Shown: positions 45,459-53,590, counted from the first letter of the stretch. The stretch is DNA of 64,000 nucleotides from Ramlibacter alkalitolerans (GCF_016722765.1 NZ_JAEQND010000012.1:124001-188000); one strand, 5' to 3'. Made by a program: numbers and translations. The notes: generated from the sequence alone by a model not told the origin.

Positions 45459-46103
45459 TCACGACGCCGCCGGCGCCGCGGGTTCGTCCTCGACGTCCTC
45501 GAAGCCGGTCACCATCGCCCGGATGTGCGCCGTGGGCGTGTGGCCCAGGGTCGCCAGGTACGGATGGAAGAACAGGTAGAAGACGAAGAAGATGAAGATC
45601 AGTACGTGCACCGTGGAGACGACCCGGAGGCCGCCCACCATCTCGATGACGGCGGAGAAGCGCTTGATGTCCCACATCAGCAGGCCGGTGGCGAACTGCA
45701 TCGGCAGCAGGAACAGCATCAGGATCTGGTAGAGCGTGCGCTGCAGCGGGTTGAACTTGTGGTACGGGTCGATCCGGTGCGGGTTGTGCTCGCCGCGGAA
45801 CATCCCCCAGCCGTAGTACTTCGCCTGCTCGAACGAGGCATTGGCGAGCTTCACGATGTTGAGCTCGGGGTGGTAGGCCTGGTTGCGCTCGGAGAACAGG
45901 TAGAACAGCAGCCAGACGAAGAAGTTGGCGATCAGCGCGAAGCCGACCCAGTTGTGCAGCATCACCGCGGTCTGGAACGGCATCAGGTCGACCAGGTCGA
46001 GGTAGCGGACCTGCACGCCGGTCACCACCAGCCCGATGAACAGGATGACGTTGGCCCAGTGCCAGATGCGCACCGGCAGGGGATGGACATAGACCTTGCT
46101 CAT
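45459..46103 (-). CDS. Cytochrome b561/HydC-type membrane cytochrome b
   Basis: A 214-residue protein with four or five membrane helices. Candidate haem-b ligands are the His residues in VRIWHWAN, AVMLHNWVG, TVHVLIFIF and LFFHPYLATLG, the pattern of the thiosulfate-reductase/hydrogenase cytochrome b family that exchanges electrons with the quinone pool. GAGGAGA precedes the ATG. It lies 10 bp after the nine-haem gene, suggesting one complex. Confidence 0.88.
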   Translation of the reverse strand: MSKVYVHPLPVRIWHWANVILFIGLVVTGVQVRYLDLVDLMPFQTAVMLHNWVGFALIANFFVWLLFYLFSERNQAYHPELNIVKLANASFEQAKYYGWGMFRGEHNPHRIDPYHKFNPLQRTLYQILMLFLLPMQFATGLLMWDIKRFSAVIEMVGGLRVVSTVHVLIFIFFVFYLFFHPYLATLGHTPTAHIRAMVTGFEDVEDEPAAPAAS

Positions 46104-46113
46104 GGTGATCTCC

Positions 46114-47433
46114 TCAATCGGTGTCGGATGGATGCCGGGACTGCGCGGCGCGGCGGCGGCGGGCGCTCAGGATCTTCATGGCCAGGTGCGCGCCGGGGAG
46201 CAGCACGCCGCCGGCCAGCGCCATCAGCAGCAGGGCGTCGAGGATCGCGATGCGCGTGCCGCCGATGGCGTAGAAGCCGCTCACGGAGCCGATCGATTCG
46301 ACGGAATTCAGGATGCCCTGCGTCGCGCCCTTGCGCACCGGGCGGCCGTCGGCGCCGATCATGCTGACCGTCACGGCCTGGAAGGCGGCGGCGCCCTGCT
46401 TGTGGCAGGTGGCGCAATCCTTCAGCGCCTTGCCCTTGGGGGCCAGCGCATGCGCCTCGACGCCGGTCTGCACTTCGAGCCGGCCGCGCACGAAGCTGCG
46501 GCCGTCGGAACCCTTGGCGCTGCTCAGGTCCTGCAGCAGGCTCCACAGGGCCCGCCCGTCCAGGCCGCTGTCGGCGGCCGTGAGCTGCACGAACTGCGGC
46601 ACGCCCACCTTCTCGGCGGCCTTGGCCTTGTGGCCGGCCCTGGCTTCGTAGATGCGCAGGTCCACCCGGCGCGCGGCGTCGGGGTTGTGGCAGGCGCCGC
46701 AGGAGACGGCTTCGAGGTGGTGTTCGGCGTTCGGCAGCCAGCGGGCGTGCGAGGTCACGACTTCCTTGTGGCAGGAGATGCATTGCCCGCGCAGGTGATC
46801 GCCGACCGCTGCAGCCTGCACGTCGTGCGTGCGGTGGCAGTCCTTGCACTCCAGGTTCTCGCCCTCGGTGCCGTGCACGCTGGCGGTGAAGGCCTTCGCG
46901 ATGTCCTTGTGGCACTCCTGGCACAGCGCGTTGTCGGCCGCGTTCGCCTGCTTCAGCGACTTCGTGGCGTGCGGGTCGTGGCAGTTGGCGCACAGCGGCG
47001 CCTTGTCGCTGCCGTTGCGGACCAGCGCCCAGTGCACGCTGTCGTCGTACTTCTTCATCGTCTTCTGGTGGCAGTCGCGGCAGGTCTCGGTGGACTCCAC
47101 GGCGTGGCTGCGCTTGCTGGCCATCTTCTGCTCGTTGCCGGCCTTGCCGTGCGTGGCCGTGTCGATCTGCGAGTGGCAGCCTTCGCAGCCTTCGCGCGCA
47201 TGCCTGGAAGCCGCGAAGGCCTCGGGCGCGACATACAGCGACAGGGTCTCGCCGTTGGCCAGCGTCTTGCGCGCGCCCGGTCTGGCATGGCATTCGAGGC
47301 AGGCCTGGTCTTCCTTGGAGAGCCTGGCTTCGCCGGGGTCGGCGGCCTGCACCGGCCCCGACACCAGCACGAAGGCCAGGGCCAGGGCCGCTGCCGCGAA
47401 GGCGGCGAGCTGGGATCGGTAACTGCGTTTCAT
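46114..47433 (-). CDS. Nine-haem periplasmic cytochrome c with C-terminal membrane anchor
   Basis: A 439-residue protein with a signal peptide (VQA end) and nine CXXCH motifs at residues 45, 83, 118, 148, 171, 196, 218, 245 and 340. A single membrane helix spans about 395-419, followed by an Arg-rich cytoplasmic end. Eight haems form one block; the ninth lies after a gap of 90 residues. Next to the b-type cytochrome this looks like a split form of Geobacter CbcL, where a nine-haem domain and a diheme b domain are in one chain. Likely a quinol-linked electron-transfer protein. Confidence 0.93.
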   Translation of the reverse strand: MKRSYRSQLAAFAAAALALAFVLVSGPVQAADPGEARLSKEDQACLECHARPGARKTLANGETLSLYVAPEAFAASRHAREGCEGCHSQIDTATHGKAGNEQKMASKRSHAVESTETCRDCHQKTMKKYDDSVHWALVRNGSDKAPLCANCHDPHATKSLKQANAADNALCQECHKDIAKAFTASVHGTEGENLECKDCHRTHDVQAAAVGDHLRGQCISCHKEVVTSHARWLPNAEHHLEAVSCGACHNPDAARRVDLRIYEARAGHKAKAAEKVGVPQFVQLTAADSGLDGRALWSLLQDLSSAKGSDGRSFVRGRLEVQTGVEAHALAPKGKALKDCATCHKQGAAAFQAVTVSMIGADGRPVRKGATQGILNSVESIGSVSGFYAIGGTRIAILDALLLMALAGGVLLPGAHLAMKILSARRRRAAQSRHPSDTD

Positions 47434-47465
47434 GGGTCCTCCGGGGGTCGGGTGCGTGGGCTCGT

Positions 47466-48335
47466 TCAGCTCGCCCGCACGAACACGGTCTTGACGCCGA
47501 GCCAGGCCAGGGCGGCGAGGCCGACGAAGGGCGCCACCAGGATCCAGGCCAGGCCGAGGAACGGGGCCGCGACGATGCCTGCAGCGACCTTGGCCGCACC
47601 GGCAAACCCGCGGTTCTCGGTCTCAGCGACGATGGGGCTCGCCGCCTCGGGCGCGACGGCCGGCACTTCGGCGACGGGCGCCGGTGCCGGTTCCTGCGCG
47701 ACCGCGACCTCGTCCGGCGCTTGCGCCTGGCCCGCATCCTTGCCCTTGATGGCCAGCCAGGCCAGCATGCCGAGGCCCACGAAGGGCAGCAGCACCGCAT
47801 ACAGCAGGCCGATGAAGGGCGCCGCGAGGAACAGCGCCATGTTGCGCAGCGTGCGCAGCACGCCGACCTTCTGCGGCGCTGCGGCGGCAGGGGCCGCGGC
47901 GGCCGGCGCGGCGATCGGCGACGCCAGCGGCGCCGGTTCCGTGCGCGGCGCCGTCACGCCTTCCATGACGGTGCGCACGGCCTTCTCGGCGCTGTCCTCG
48001 ATCATCTCGGGCGACAGCGGCTTGTGCAGGAACTCGCTCACGCCGCAGGCCAGGGCCCGCGCCTCGCTGGCCGGCGAGCCGTAGCCGGTGACGATCACCA
48101 CCGGCGTCCAGGGTTGTGCCGCGCGCACCCTTTCGGCCACCTGCAGTCCGTCCATGCCGGGCATGCGCAGGTCCGTGAACACGGCGTCGAACTTCTCGGC
48201 CTTCAGCCGGTCGAGGGCCTGCTGCCCGTTTTCAGCGGCCACCACCAGGTAGCCCTTGCCGGAGAGGACGCGCTTGAAGCTCGCTCCCACCACCGGATCG
48301 TCGTCGACGACGAGAAGTTTGCGCAGTGCTGTCAT
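47466..48335 (-). CDS. Response regulator with duplicated C-terminal hydrophobic hairpins
   Basis: A 289-residue protein. Residues 5-120 are a receiver domain with Asp55 (TDLRMPG) and Lys105 (LHKPL). A Pro/Ala-rich linker leads to a hydrophobic segment (166-197, APFIGLLYAVLLPFVGLGML), a second Pro/Ala linker, and a second one (250-284, APFLGLAWILVAPFVGLAAL) clearly duplicated from the first. There is no DNA-binding or enzyme domain. It would be a receiver held at the inner membrane. It lies between another response regulator and the nine-haem cytochrome gene. Confidence 0.85.
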   Translation of the reverse strand: MTALRKLLVVDDDPVVGASFKRVLSGKGYLVVAAENGQQALDRLKAEKFDAVFTDLRMPGMDGLQVAERVRAAQPWTPVVIVTGYGSPASEARALACGVSEFLHKPLSPEMIEDSAEKAVRTVMEGVTAPRTEPAPLASPIAAPAAAAPAAAAPQKVGVLRTLRNMALFLAAPFIGLLYAVLLPFVGLGMLAWLAIKGKDAGQAQAPDEVAVAQEPAPAPVAEVPAVAPEAASPIVAETENRGFAGAAKVAAGIVAAPFLGLAWILVAPFVGLAALAWLGVKTVFVRAS

Positions 48336-48344
48336 GATGTGCCC

Positions 48345-48779
48345 CTAGTGAGTGAGATGTGACGAGACCGTCCCGGCCTGGCACGCGCTGTCGTCGTGCA
48401 GGGCCCAGAGCTTGTGCAACATGGCGGCGTTGGCCGCCGCGATCACCTGGGCCGGCCCCACGGGCTTGGTCAGGTAGTCGTAGGCACCGAGCGAGACGGC
48501 TTCCTTGGCGGAAGCGACGGTGGGGTAGCCGGTGATGATGATCACCTCGCTGTCCGGCCATCGCGCCTTCAGCTCGCGCAGCACCTCCAGTCCGTCCATG
48601 CCCGGCATGCGCAGGTCCAGCAGCACGAGGTCGAAGGGTTCTTCGTCCATCGCCTGCGAGACCTGGCCCCAGGTCCACACCGCCTTGAGCTGGCAGTCGG
48701 CGCCGGCCAGGATGCGCATGTAGCTGAGGCGGACGACTTCTTCGTCGTCGACGATCAGGATCCTGGTGGCGGGCTTCAT
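48345..48779 (-). CDS. Single-domain response regulator
   Basis: A 144-residue receiver domain (ILIVDDEEVVRLSYMRILAG; Asp55 in LLDLRMPG; Lys in LTKPVGP) with a short tail and no output domain. It resembles the receiver of the NtrC-type regulator at 43416. The start at 48779 is the family start; a longer frame upstream runs through the promoter. It is the first gene of the cytochrome operon, 37 bp after a -24/-12 promoter. Confidence 0.88.
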   Translation of the reverse strand: MKPATRILIVDDEEVVRLSYMRILAGADCQLKAVWTWGQVSQAMDEEPFDLVLLDLRMPGMDGLEVLRELKARWPDSEVIIITGYPTVASAKEAVSLGAYDYLTKPVGPAQVIAAANAAMLHKLWALHDDSACQAGTVSSHLTH

Positions 48780-48815
48780 GGCGGGGTGGCTGGTGGTTGC
48801 GCTTGCCCTGCTCAC

Positions 48816-48831
48816 TGCATCACTCGTGCCA
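48816..48831 (-). promoter_or_regulatory. Sigma-54 (-24/-12) promoter of the cytochrome operon
   Basis: The minus strand reads TGGCACG-AGTG-ATGCA, with the invariant GG and GC at the required spacing (consensus TGGCACG-N4-TTGCA, one mismatch). It lies 37 bp upstream of the first start codon. The 578-bp gap 48780-49357 is shared with the divergent rubrerythrin/CoA-ligase gene and holds this promoter and two FNR-type boxes, and no gene that I can support. Confidence 0.75.
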
Positions 48832-49126
48832 CGCGCCGTGCGCGCGGCGTTTCTCCTTTCATGACAGGCACTTGCGAGTTGGAAGCGGTCCCCGTGGCGG
48901 GCCCGCGAAAGGGCGCGAAGTACATGCGGGACATGCAGCCCGCTGCGACGCTCCAGGGGATCTGCAATGGAATCAAGGACTTCGGCCGCTGCGGGGGTGC
49001 TGCGCGGCGGCATGCACCCCGTTGCGCCGGAAGGCAGTCGCTGCGAAATGTCCCTGGGGTCCACGCCGACATCGTCGCGCCGCGATCGTGCAAATGGCAC
49101 GCGCGCGCGCAGCGGGTGCATGAACC

Positions 49127-49140
49127 TTGACGTCCGTCAA
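49127..49140 (+). promoter_or_regulatory. FNR/DNR-type box TTGAC-GTCC-GTCAA
   Basis: A perfect inverted repeat with 5-bp arms and 4-bp centre, in the form bound by Crp-Fnr family regulators such as DNR/NNR. It lies in the gap between the cytochrome operon and the rubrerythrin/CoA-ligase gene, about 218 bp from the latter's start. Confidence 0.55.
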
Positions 49141-49205
49141 CGGCCCACGCGGCGCAGGGGCATCACCGCCCGACCTCGGGACTGACCCTGAGGCCGCAGC
49201 CAATC

Positions 49206-49219
49206 TTGAGGCACGTCAA
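49206..49219 (+). promoter_or_regulatory. FNR/DNR-type box TTGAG-GCAC-GTCAA with class II spacing
   Basis: Second box in the same gap, one base off a perfect palindrome. A TTTACT hexamer at 49242-49247 is placed so that the box would be centred near -41.5 of a start at about 49254, the usual position for FNR-type activation. It points toward the rubrerythrin/CoA-ligase gene. Confidence 0.5.
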
Positions 49220-49357
49220 CGTCGCCGCGGCACGCGCGCTGTTTACTGCAACGCGCAGCGACCCCAGAACAAGCAGGAGACAAAGTCTTATCCGCGCCCG
49301 CACCGCGGGCCTTGCCGCGCCCTGCTGCGGCCCGTCCCGCTGCGCGTGGAGACTGCC

Positions 49358-51487
49358 ATGGTCCGCATTGCGCCAGAGACCGAGACGACGCCCTTCCTGT
49401 GTGCCAACGCACCGACGCAGTGGCACTGCCCGGACTGCGGCGTCATCAGCATCGGCTTTGCCTTCCCCTACGGCCGCTGTCCGCATTGCGGCGGCCAGAT
49501 GGCGCTGCTGCACGAGCCGCGCCGCCTCGGCCCCGACCAGGCGGCGCAGCACGCGGTGCGGCTCGCCTTCGAGATCGAGCTCGGCGGACGCGCCTTCTAC
49601 CAGCGCGCCGCCGCCGAGACGACGGACGACACGCTGCGCCTGCTGTTCTCGCAGTTCGCGCTGATGGAGGGCGAACACATGGAGACGCTGAGCGATCGCT
49701 ACCGCGTCGACGTTCCGGTGCCCTCGCCGGGATTCCGCATCGAGCTGGCCGCCCTGTTCGCGCACGTGGAGCACCGGCCGCAGGATCCCGACAACCTGTT
49801 CCGCATCGCCATCGCGCTGGAGGAACGCGCGGCGGCCTTCTTCCGCATGCGCGCGGCGGTCGCGCCGGCCGGCTCCTCCGAGCAGCAGCTGTACCTGGAG
49901 CTCGGCGCCGAGGAGATCGAGCACGCCGACATCCTCACCACGGCCTATCAGGAGTGGCGCGCCCGCCAGCCGGCGGCCGAGGCGCCTCCCGCGCAGGAAG
50001 TGGCGCCAGCCGTCGGCCCGGCGCCGCTCAATGGCGCGGAACTGCTGCTGGCGCAGGGCGAGGCCGACCAGGTAGCGCTGGTGTGCGGGGACCAGCAGCT
50101 CACGTATGCGCAGTTGCGCGACCGGGTCGCGCGCGCGGCCGGCGCCTGGAAGGCGCGCGGGCTGCGGCCGGGCGACCGCGTCGCCGTCAAGCTGCCGGAT
50201 GGCATCGACTGGGTGGTGGCCTTCCTCGGCACCATCTGGGCCGGCGGCGTCGCGGTGGCCGTGAACCCGCACGTCCCGGCCGCCGAATGGAACTACATCC
50301 TCGACGAGGCGGGCTTCGCCATCATCCTGGCGGAGCATGCCGACGACACGCCCGCGCCGTGGGGCGGCCGTGTGATCCAGCTCGAGCCGGGCCGGCATGA
50401 AGTGACCGCCGCCGAGCCGGTGCGGGCGCACCGGGTCGACGACGACACGCCGGCGTTCTGGTGCCATTCCTCCGGCACCTCGGGCAAGCCCAAGGCGGTG
50501 GTGCACCGGCACCGCTTCGCGCGCGAGATCGAGCGCGTCTCGTGCGAGCGCCTGGGCATCACCGCGCAGGACCGCCTGTTCGCCACCTCGCGCCTGTTCT
50601 TCTCCTATCCGCAGACCAACAGCCTGTTCGCGGGGCTGAAGATCGGCGCCACCGTCATCCTCGATCCGCAGTGGCCCACCGCGGCATCGGCCGCCGCGAT
50701 CGTGGAACGCCAGCGACCCACCGTGTTCTTCAGCGTGCCCTCGCTGTACCGCAACCTGCTGCACGCCGGCCTGGCCCCCGCGATCGTCGCCGCGGGCGTG
50801 CGCCTGTGCGTCTCGGCCGGCGAGATGCTGCCGGCGAGCCTGCGCGACGCCTGGCGCAAGGCGACCGGGCTGGAGATGATCGACGGCTACGGCGCCTCCG
50901 AAACGCTGGTGCTGGTGCTGACGGCGCGCGGCGACGACGACGGCCTGCAGCCCTCACCGGGCGTCGAGGTGCATCCCCTGGACCCCGAGGCCGCGGCGGC
51001 GGGAATGCCGACCCGACTGAGCTTCCACGTCTCGACGCTGGCGCGCGGCTACCTCGATCGACCCGCCGCGCAGGCGCAGTCCTTCCGGGGCGACGCCTTC
51101 TGCCCGGCCGACCTGTTCGTGCCCACGCGCGGCGGCGGCTGGCGCTTCGCCGGTCGCGAGGATTCGCTGGTGAAGATCCGCGGCCGCTGGGTCAACCTGG
51201 TGGAGCTGGAGGAGAAGCTCGCCGCCGGCGTGCCGGGCGTGCTCGAGGCGGCGACGGTCTGCGTGCCGGACGAGGACGGCGTCGATTCGGTCGTGCTGTT
51301 CTTCGCCGCCAGGCCGGGCGAAGCGGCGCGCGCCGAAGAAGGCCTGCGGGCCCGCGCGGCGAGCCTGCGGCCGCACGAGCGGCCGCGGTCCTTCCACGAC
51401 GTGCCCGCCCTGCCCCGCACGGCCACCGGCAAGCTGCTGCGGCGCAAGCTGGCGGACGCGTTCGTCAACGGGGTGGCGGCCGCGTAG
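49358..51487 (+). CDS. Rubrerythrin-like di-iron domain fused to an acyl-CoA/benzoate-CoA ligase-like domain
   Basis: A 709-residue protein. Residues 24-44 are a rubredoxin-like CPDCG/CPHCG knuckle. Residues about 64-200 are a ferritin-like four-helix domain with two ExxH motifs (E104-H107, E186-H189) plus Glu72/74 and Glu155/156, a full di-iron ligand set. From about 225 onward is an AMP-forming ligase: SSGTSGKPKAVVH, GYGASET, FAGREDSLVKIRGRWVN and the late Lys in RTATGKLL. It resembles benzoate-CoA ligases in the second part. The ATG at 49358 has GGAGA upstream. The reading frame through the junction is uninterrupted. Confidence 0.88.
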   Translation: MVRIAPETETTPFLCANAPTQWHCPDCGVISIGFAFPYGRCPHCGGQMALLHEPRRLGPDQAAQHAVRLAFEIELGGRAFYQRAAAETTDDTLRLLFSQFALMEGEHMETLSDRYRVDVPVPSPGFRIELAALFAHVEHRPQDPDNLFRIAIALEERAAAFFRMRAAVAPAGSSEQQLYLELGAEEIEHADILTTAYQEWRARQPAAEAPPAQEVAPAVGPAPLNGAELLLAQGEADQVALVCGDQQLTYAQLRDRVARAAGAWKARGLRPGDRVAVKLPDGIDWVVAFLGTIWAGGVAVAVNPHVPAAEWNYILDEAGFAIILAEHADDTPAPWGGRVIQLEPGRHEVTAAEPVRAHRVDDDTPAFWCHSSGTSGKPKAVVHRHRFAREIERVSCERLGITAQDRLFATSRLFFSYPQTNSLFAGLKIGATVILDPQWPTAASAAAIVERQRPTVFFSVPSLYRNLLHAGLAPAIVAAGVRLCVSAGEMLPASLRDAWRKATGLEMIDGYGASETLVLVLTARGDDDGLQPSPGVEVHPLDPEAAAAGMPTRLSFHVSTLARGYLDRPAAQAQSFRGDAFCPADLFVPTRGGGWRFAGREDSLVKIRGRWVNLVELEEKLAAGVPGVLEAATVCVPDEDGVDSVVLFFAARPGEAARAEEGLRARAASLRPHERPRSFHDVPALPRTATGKLLRRKLADAFVNGVAAA

Positions 51488-51875
51488 GCACTACGGGGGA
51501 GCCGCCTTCCACCCGCAGGATGGCGAGTCGCGTGCCGGCCGGCAGTGCCGCCTGCACGGCCAGGACGGCGGCCTGCGCCGACTGCTGTTTCGGATCGAGC
51601 ACGAAGGACACGGCGGCCGGCTCCGCGGACACGCGCACGCTGCGCGCTTCGACGCCGCGCACGCGCGCCGCCGCCACGCGCGCACGCTGCACGTCGCGCA
51701 AGCCCACGACGTCGCAATAGACCACCAGGCGGCCGCGCGCCAGCGCATCCTGCACCGAGCGGTAGTCGTAGGTCGCGGCCACCTTGTCTTCGATGCAGAC
51801 CCCGCACGCCTGCGCCGGTGCGCCCAGCAGCAGCGCGAGCGCGCCGCCGAGCGCCGCACGGGCCGCCGCCTTCAT
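51465..51875 (-). CDS. Small exported protein with CGVC motif and HMA-like fold
   Basis: A 136-residue protein with a signal peptide (PAQA end) followed at once by CGVCIEDKVAATYD. The rest alternates as beta-alpha-beta-beta-alpha-beta (LVVYCDV ... VRGVEARSVRV ... VSFVLD ... LAVQAAL ... RLAILRV), the order of heavy-metal-associated domains. Its ATG overlaps the nitrite reductase stop (ATGA), so it may deliver copper to that enzyme; this is inference. Its 3' end overlaps the convergent ligase gene by 23 bp. Confidence 0.7.
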   Translation of the reverse strand: MKAAARAALGGALALLLGAPAQACGVCIEDKVAATYDYRSVQDALARGRLVVYCDVVGLRDVQRARVAAARVRGVEARSVRVSAEPAAVSFVLDPKQQSAQAAVLAVQAALPAGTRLAILRVEGGSPVVPTRPPPR

Positions 51876-53590
51876 CGCCGCGCTCCCGAGCCCGCGCCGG
51901 CAGGCGCCGAAGCGCCGCGCTGCGTCGCCGGCGCGGTCGGGCTCGGCATGCCCGAGGCTGGCGAAGCCGCCGCACCTGGCGTGGTGCCCGGCGCCGCCGC
52001 ACCCGGCGTCGTGCCCGTGGCGGGCGAGCTCGCGCCGGTGCCGCCCGCGGCCGGCGCGCTCGCCCCAGCAGCCGGCGCACTTGCGCCGGGCACGGCCGCC
52101 GCCGCCGTCGCCGTCGCCGTCGGCTGGATGTTGGCGTCGGCCCACTTGAAGTATTCGATGTAGCCCTTGATCTCCTCGTCGCTCAGGCCCTGGTTGGGCA
52201 TCGGGATCTTCCAGCGCTCCAGCATCGCCTTGGCGGTGGGGTCGGTCTGCAGCATCTGCTCGGGCGACTTCAGCCAGCGCGTGAGCCACGCGGTGTCGTG
52301 CCGCTTGGTGGTCCCCAGCAGGTCGGGGCCGAGCTTGTCGCCGCCGCCCAGCGAGTGGCAGGCCAGGCACTTGGACTGGAACGCTAGCTGGGCGCGCTGC
52401 GCGGTGGGATCGGTCGGCACCATCTGCGTCGCCGGGATGTTGTGGTGTTCCGGGTCGCCCTGCACGTTGCCGGCGGCGATGAAGCCGATGGCGCCCTGCG
52501 ACGCATTGGCGAAATGGTGGTCCACCATCACGTAGTTGCCGGCCTCGGGGATCATGAATTCCACGATCGCGCTGTTGGACGAGCCGAGCAGCACGGTCTG
52601 CGCGCCGCGCAGCTGGTTGTCCGGGTTGCCCTCGAGCCAGACGCGGTCGAAGATCGTGCCGACGACGTGGAAGCTGGAGGTGTTGGAGGGGCCCACGTTC
52701 AGCACGAACAGGCGCACGCGCTCGCCCGGGTTGGATACCAGGGGCTTGTCGACCATGCCGTTGTAGCGGCCGTTGAACACGGTGTAGGTCGGCGCCTTGG
52801 TGCGCACGCGCGCGCCGTCCAGCACGTACAGCGGCGCGCCGTCCACCTTGCGCTTGTCGGGGTCGAGCCGGGTGTAGAACTCGCTCTGCACCACCGCGTA
52901 CTCGCGGTCGGCCTTTGTCGGGTAGCCGCCGCGCGGCTCCACGATCATCATGCCGTACATGCCCGAGGCGATGTGTTCCAGCACCATCGGCGTGCCGCAG
53001 TGGTACATGTACACGCCCGCGTAGTTGAGCGTGAACTCGAAGGAGATCGTCTGCCCCGGCGCGATCGACTTGTACTTGTCCCCGGGCGAGACCATCGCCG
53101 AGTGGAAGTCCATCGAGTGCATCATCGGTGCGGCCTGCAGGCTCACGCCCGGCATCACCTCGTCGGACCGGTTGGTCATGCTGAACTTGATGCGGTCGCC
53201 CACCCGGGCACGGATCACCGGCCCCGGCACCGTGTCGCCGAAGGTCCAGGCGCTGAACTTCACGCCCGGTGCGATCTCGATGATCTTGTGCGTCGTGTCC
53301 AGCCGCACTTCCTTCACCGGTGAGGGATCCAGCGGCTGGAGCGCGGGCCCGGGACTGATCGCGTTGCCGAACGCGAAGGTGCCGGTGTGCCGGTCGGCCG
53401 AGACCACGGAAGGCGTGGGCTTCAGGTCCATCTTCGAGACGTCGTAGTCGTCGGCGGGGCCGCTGCGGGCGGCCGGCGCGGACGCCGGTGCCGATGCCGG
53501 CGTCGCCGCGGGTTGCTCCGGGATGCGCTCGCTGCACGCGGCGAGCAGTGCGAGACCGGCCAGGATGAGGAGAACGGAACGTGGCAGCAT
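51872..53590 (-). CDS. Copper nitrite reductase-like lipoprotein fused to cytochrome c
   Basis: A 572-residue lipoprotein (LLAAC lipobox, Cys19). Two cupredoxin domains carry type 1 copper ligands His158, Cys198, His206 and Met211 and type 2 ligands His163, His197 and His358; Asp161 matches the catalytic Asp. The catalytic His of NirK (in SHVVFNG-type stretches) is a Tyr here (TYTVFNG, Tyr269). A cytochrome c domain follows (CLACH, residues 408-412; Met464 in KIPMPNQG), then a long Ala/Pro/Thr/Gly-rich tail. It probably reduces nitrite to NO, with its own electron donor attached, but the Tyr is a caution. Confidence 0.85.
   Translation of the reverse strand: MLPRSVLLILAGLALLAACSERIPEQPAATPASAPASAPAARSGPADDYDVSKMDLKPTPSVVSADRHTGTFAFGNAISPGPALQPLDPSPVKEVRLDTTHKIIEIAPGVKFSAWTFGDTVPGPVIRARVGDRIKFSMTNRSDEVMPGVSLQAAPMMHSMDFHSAMVSPGDKYKSIAPGQTISFEFTLNYAGVYMYHCGTPMVLEHIASGMYGMMIVEPRGGYPTKADREYAVVQSEFYTRLDPDKRKVDGAPLYVLDGARVRTKAPTYTVFNGRYNGMVDKPLVSNPGERVRLFVLNVGPSNTSSFHVVGTIFDRVWLEGNPDNQLRGAQTVLLGSSNSAIVEFMIPEAGNYVMVDHHFANASQGAIGFIAAGNVQGDPEHHNIPATQMVPTDPTAQRAQLAFQSKCLACHSLGGGDKLGPDLLGTTKRHDTAWLTRWLKSPEQMLQTDPTAKAMLERWKIPMPNQGLSDEEIKGYIEYFKWADANIQPTATATAAAAVPGASAPAAGASAPAAGGTGASSPATGTTPGAAAPGTTPGAAASPASGMPSPTAPATQRGASAPAGAGSGARR

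Noticed and set aside
51545-52387. Arg-rich open frame on the plus strand
   Set aside because: It is the antisense of the low-complexity tail of the nitrite reductase and the adjacent small gene; no motif.
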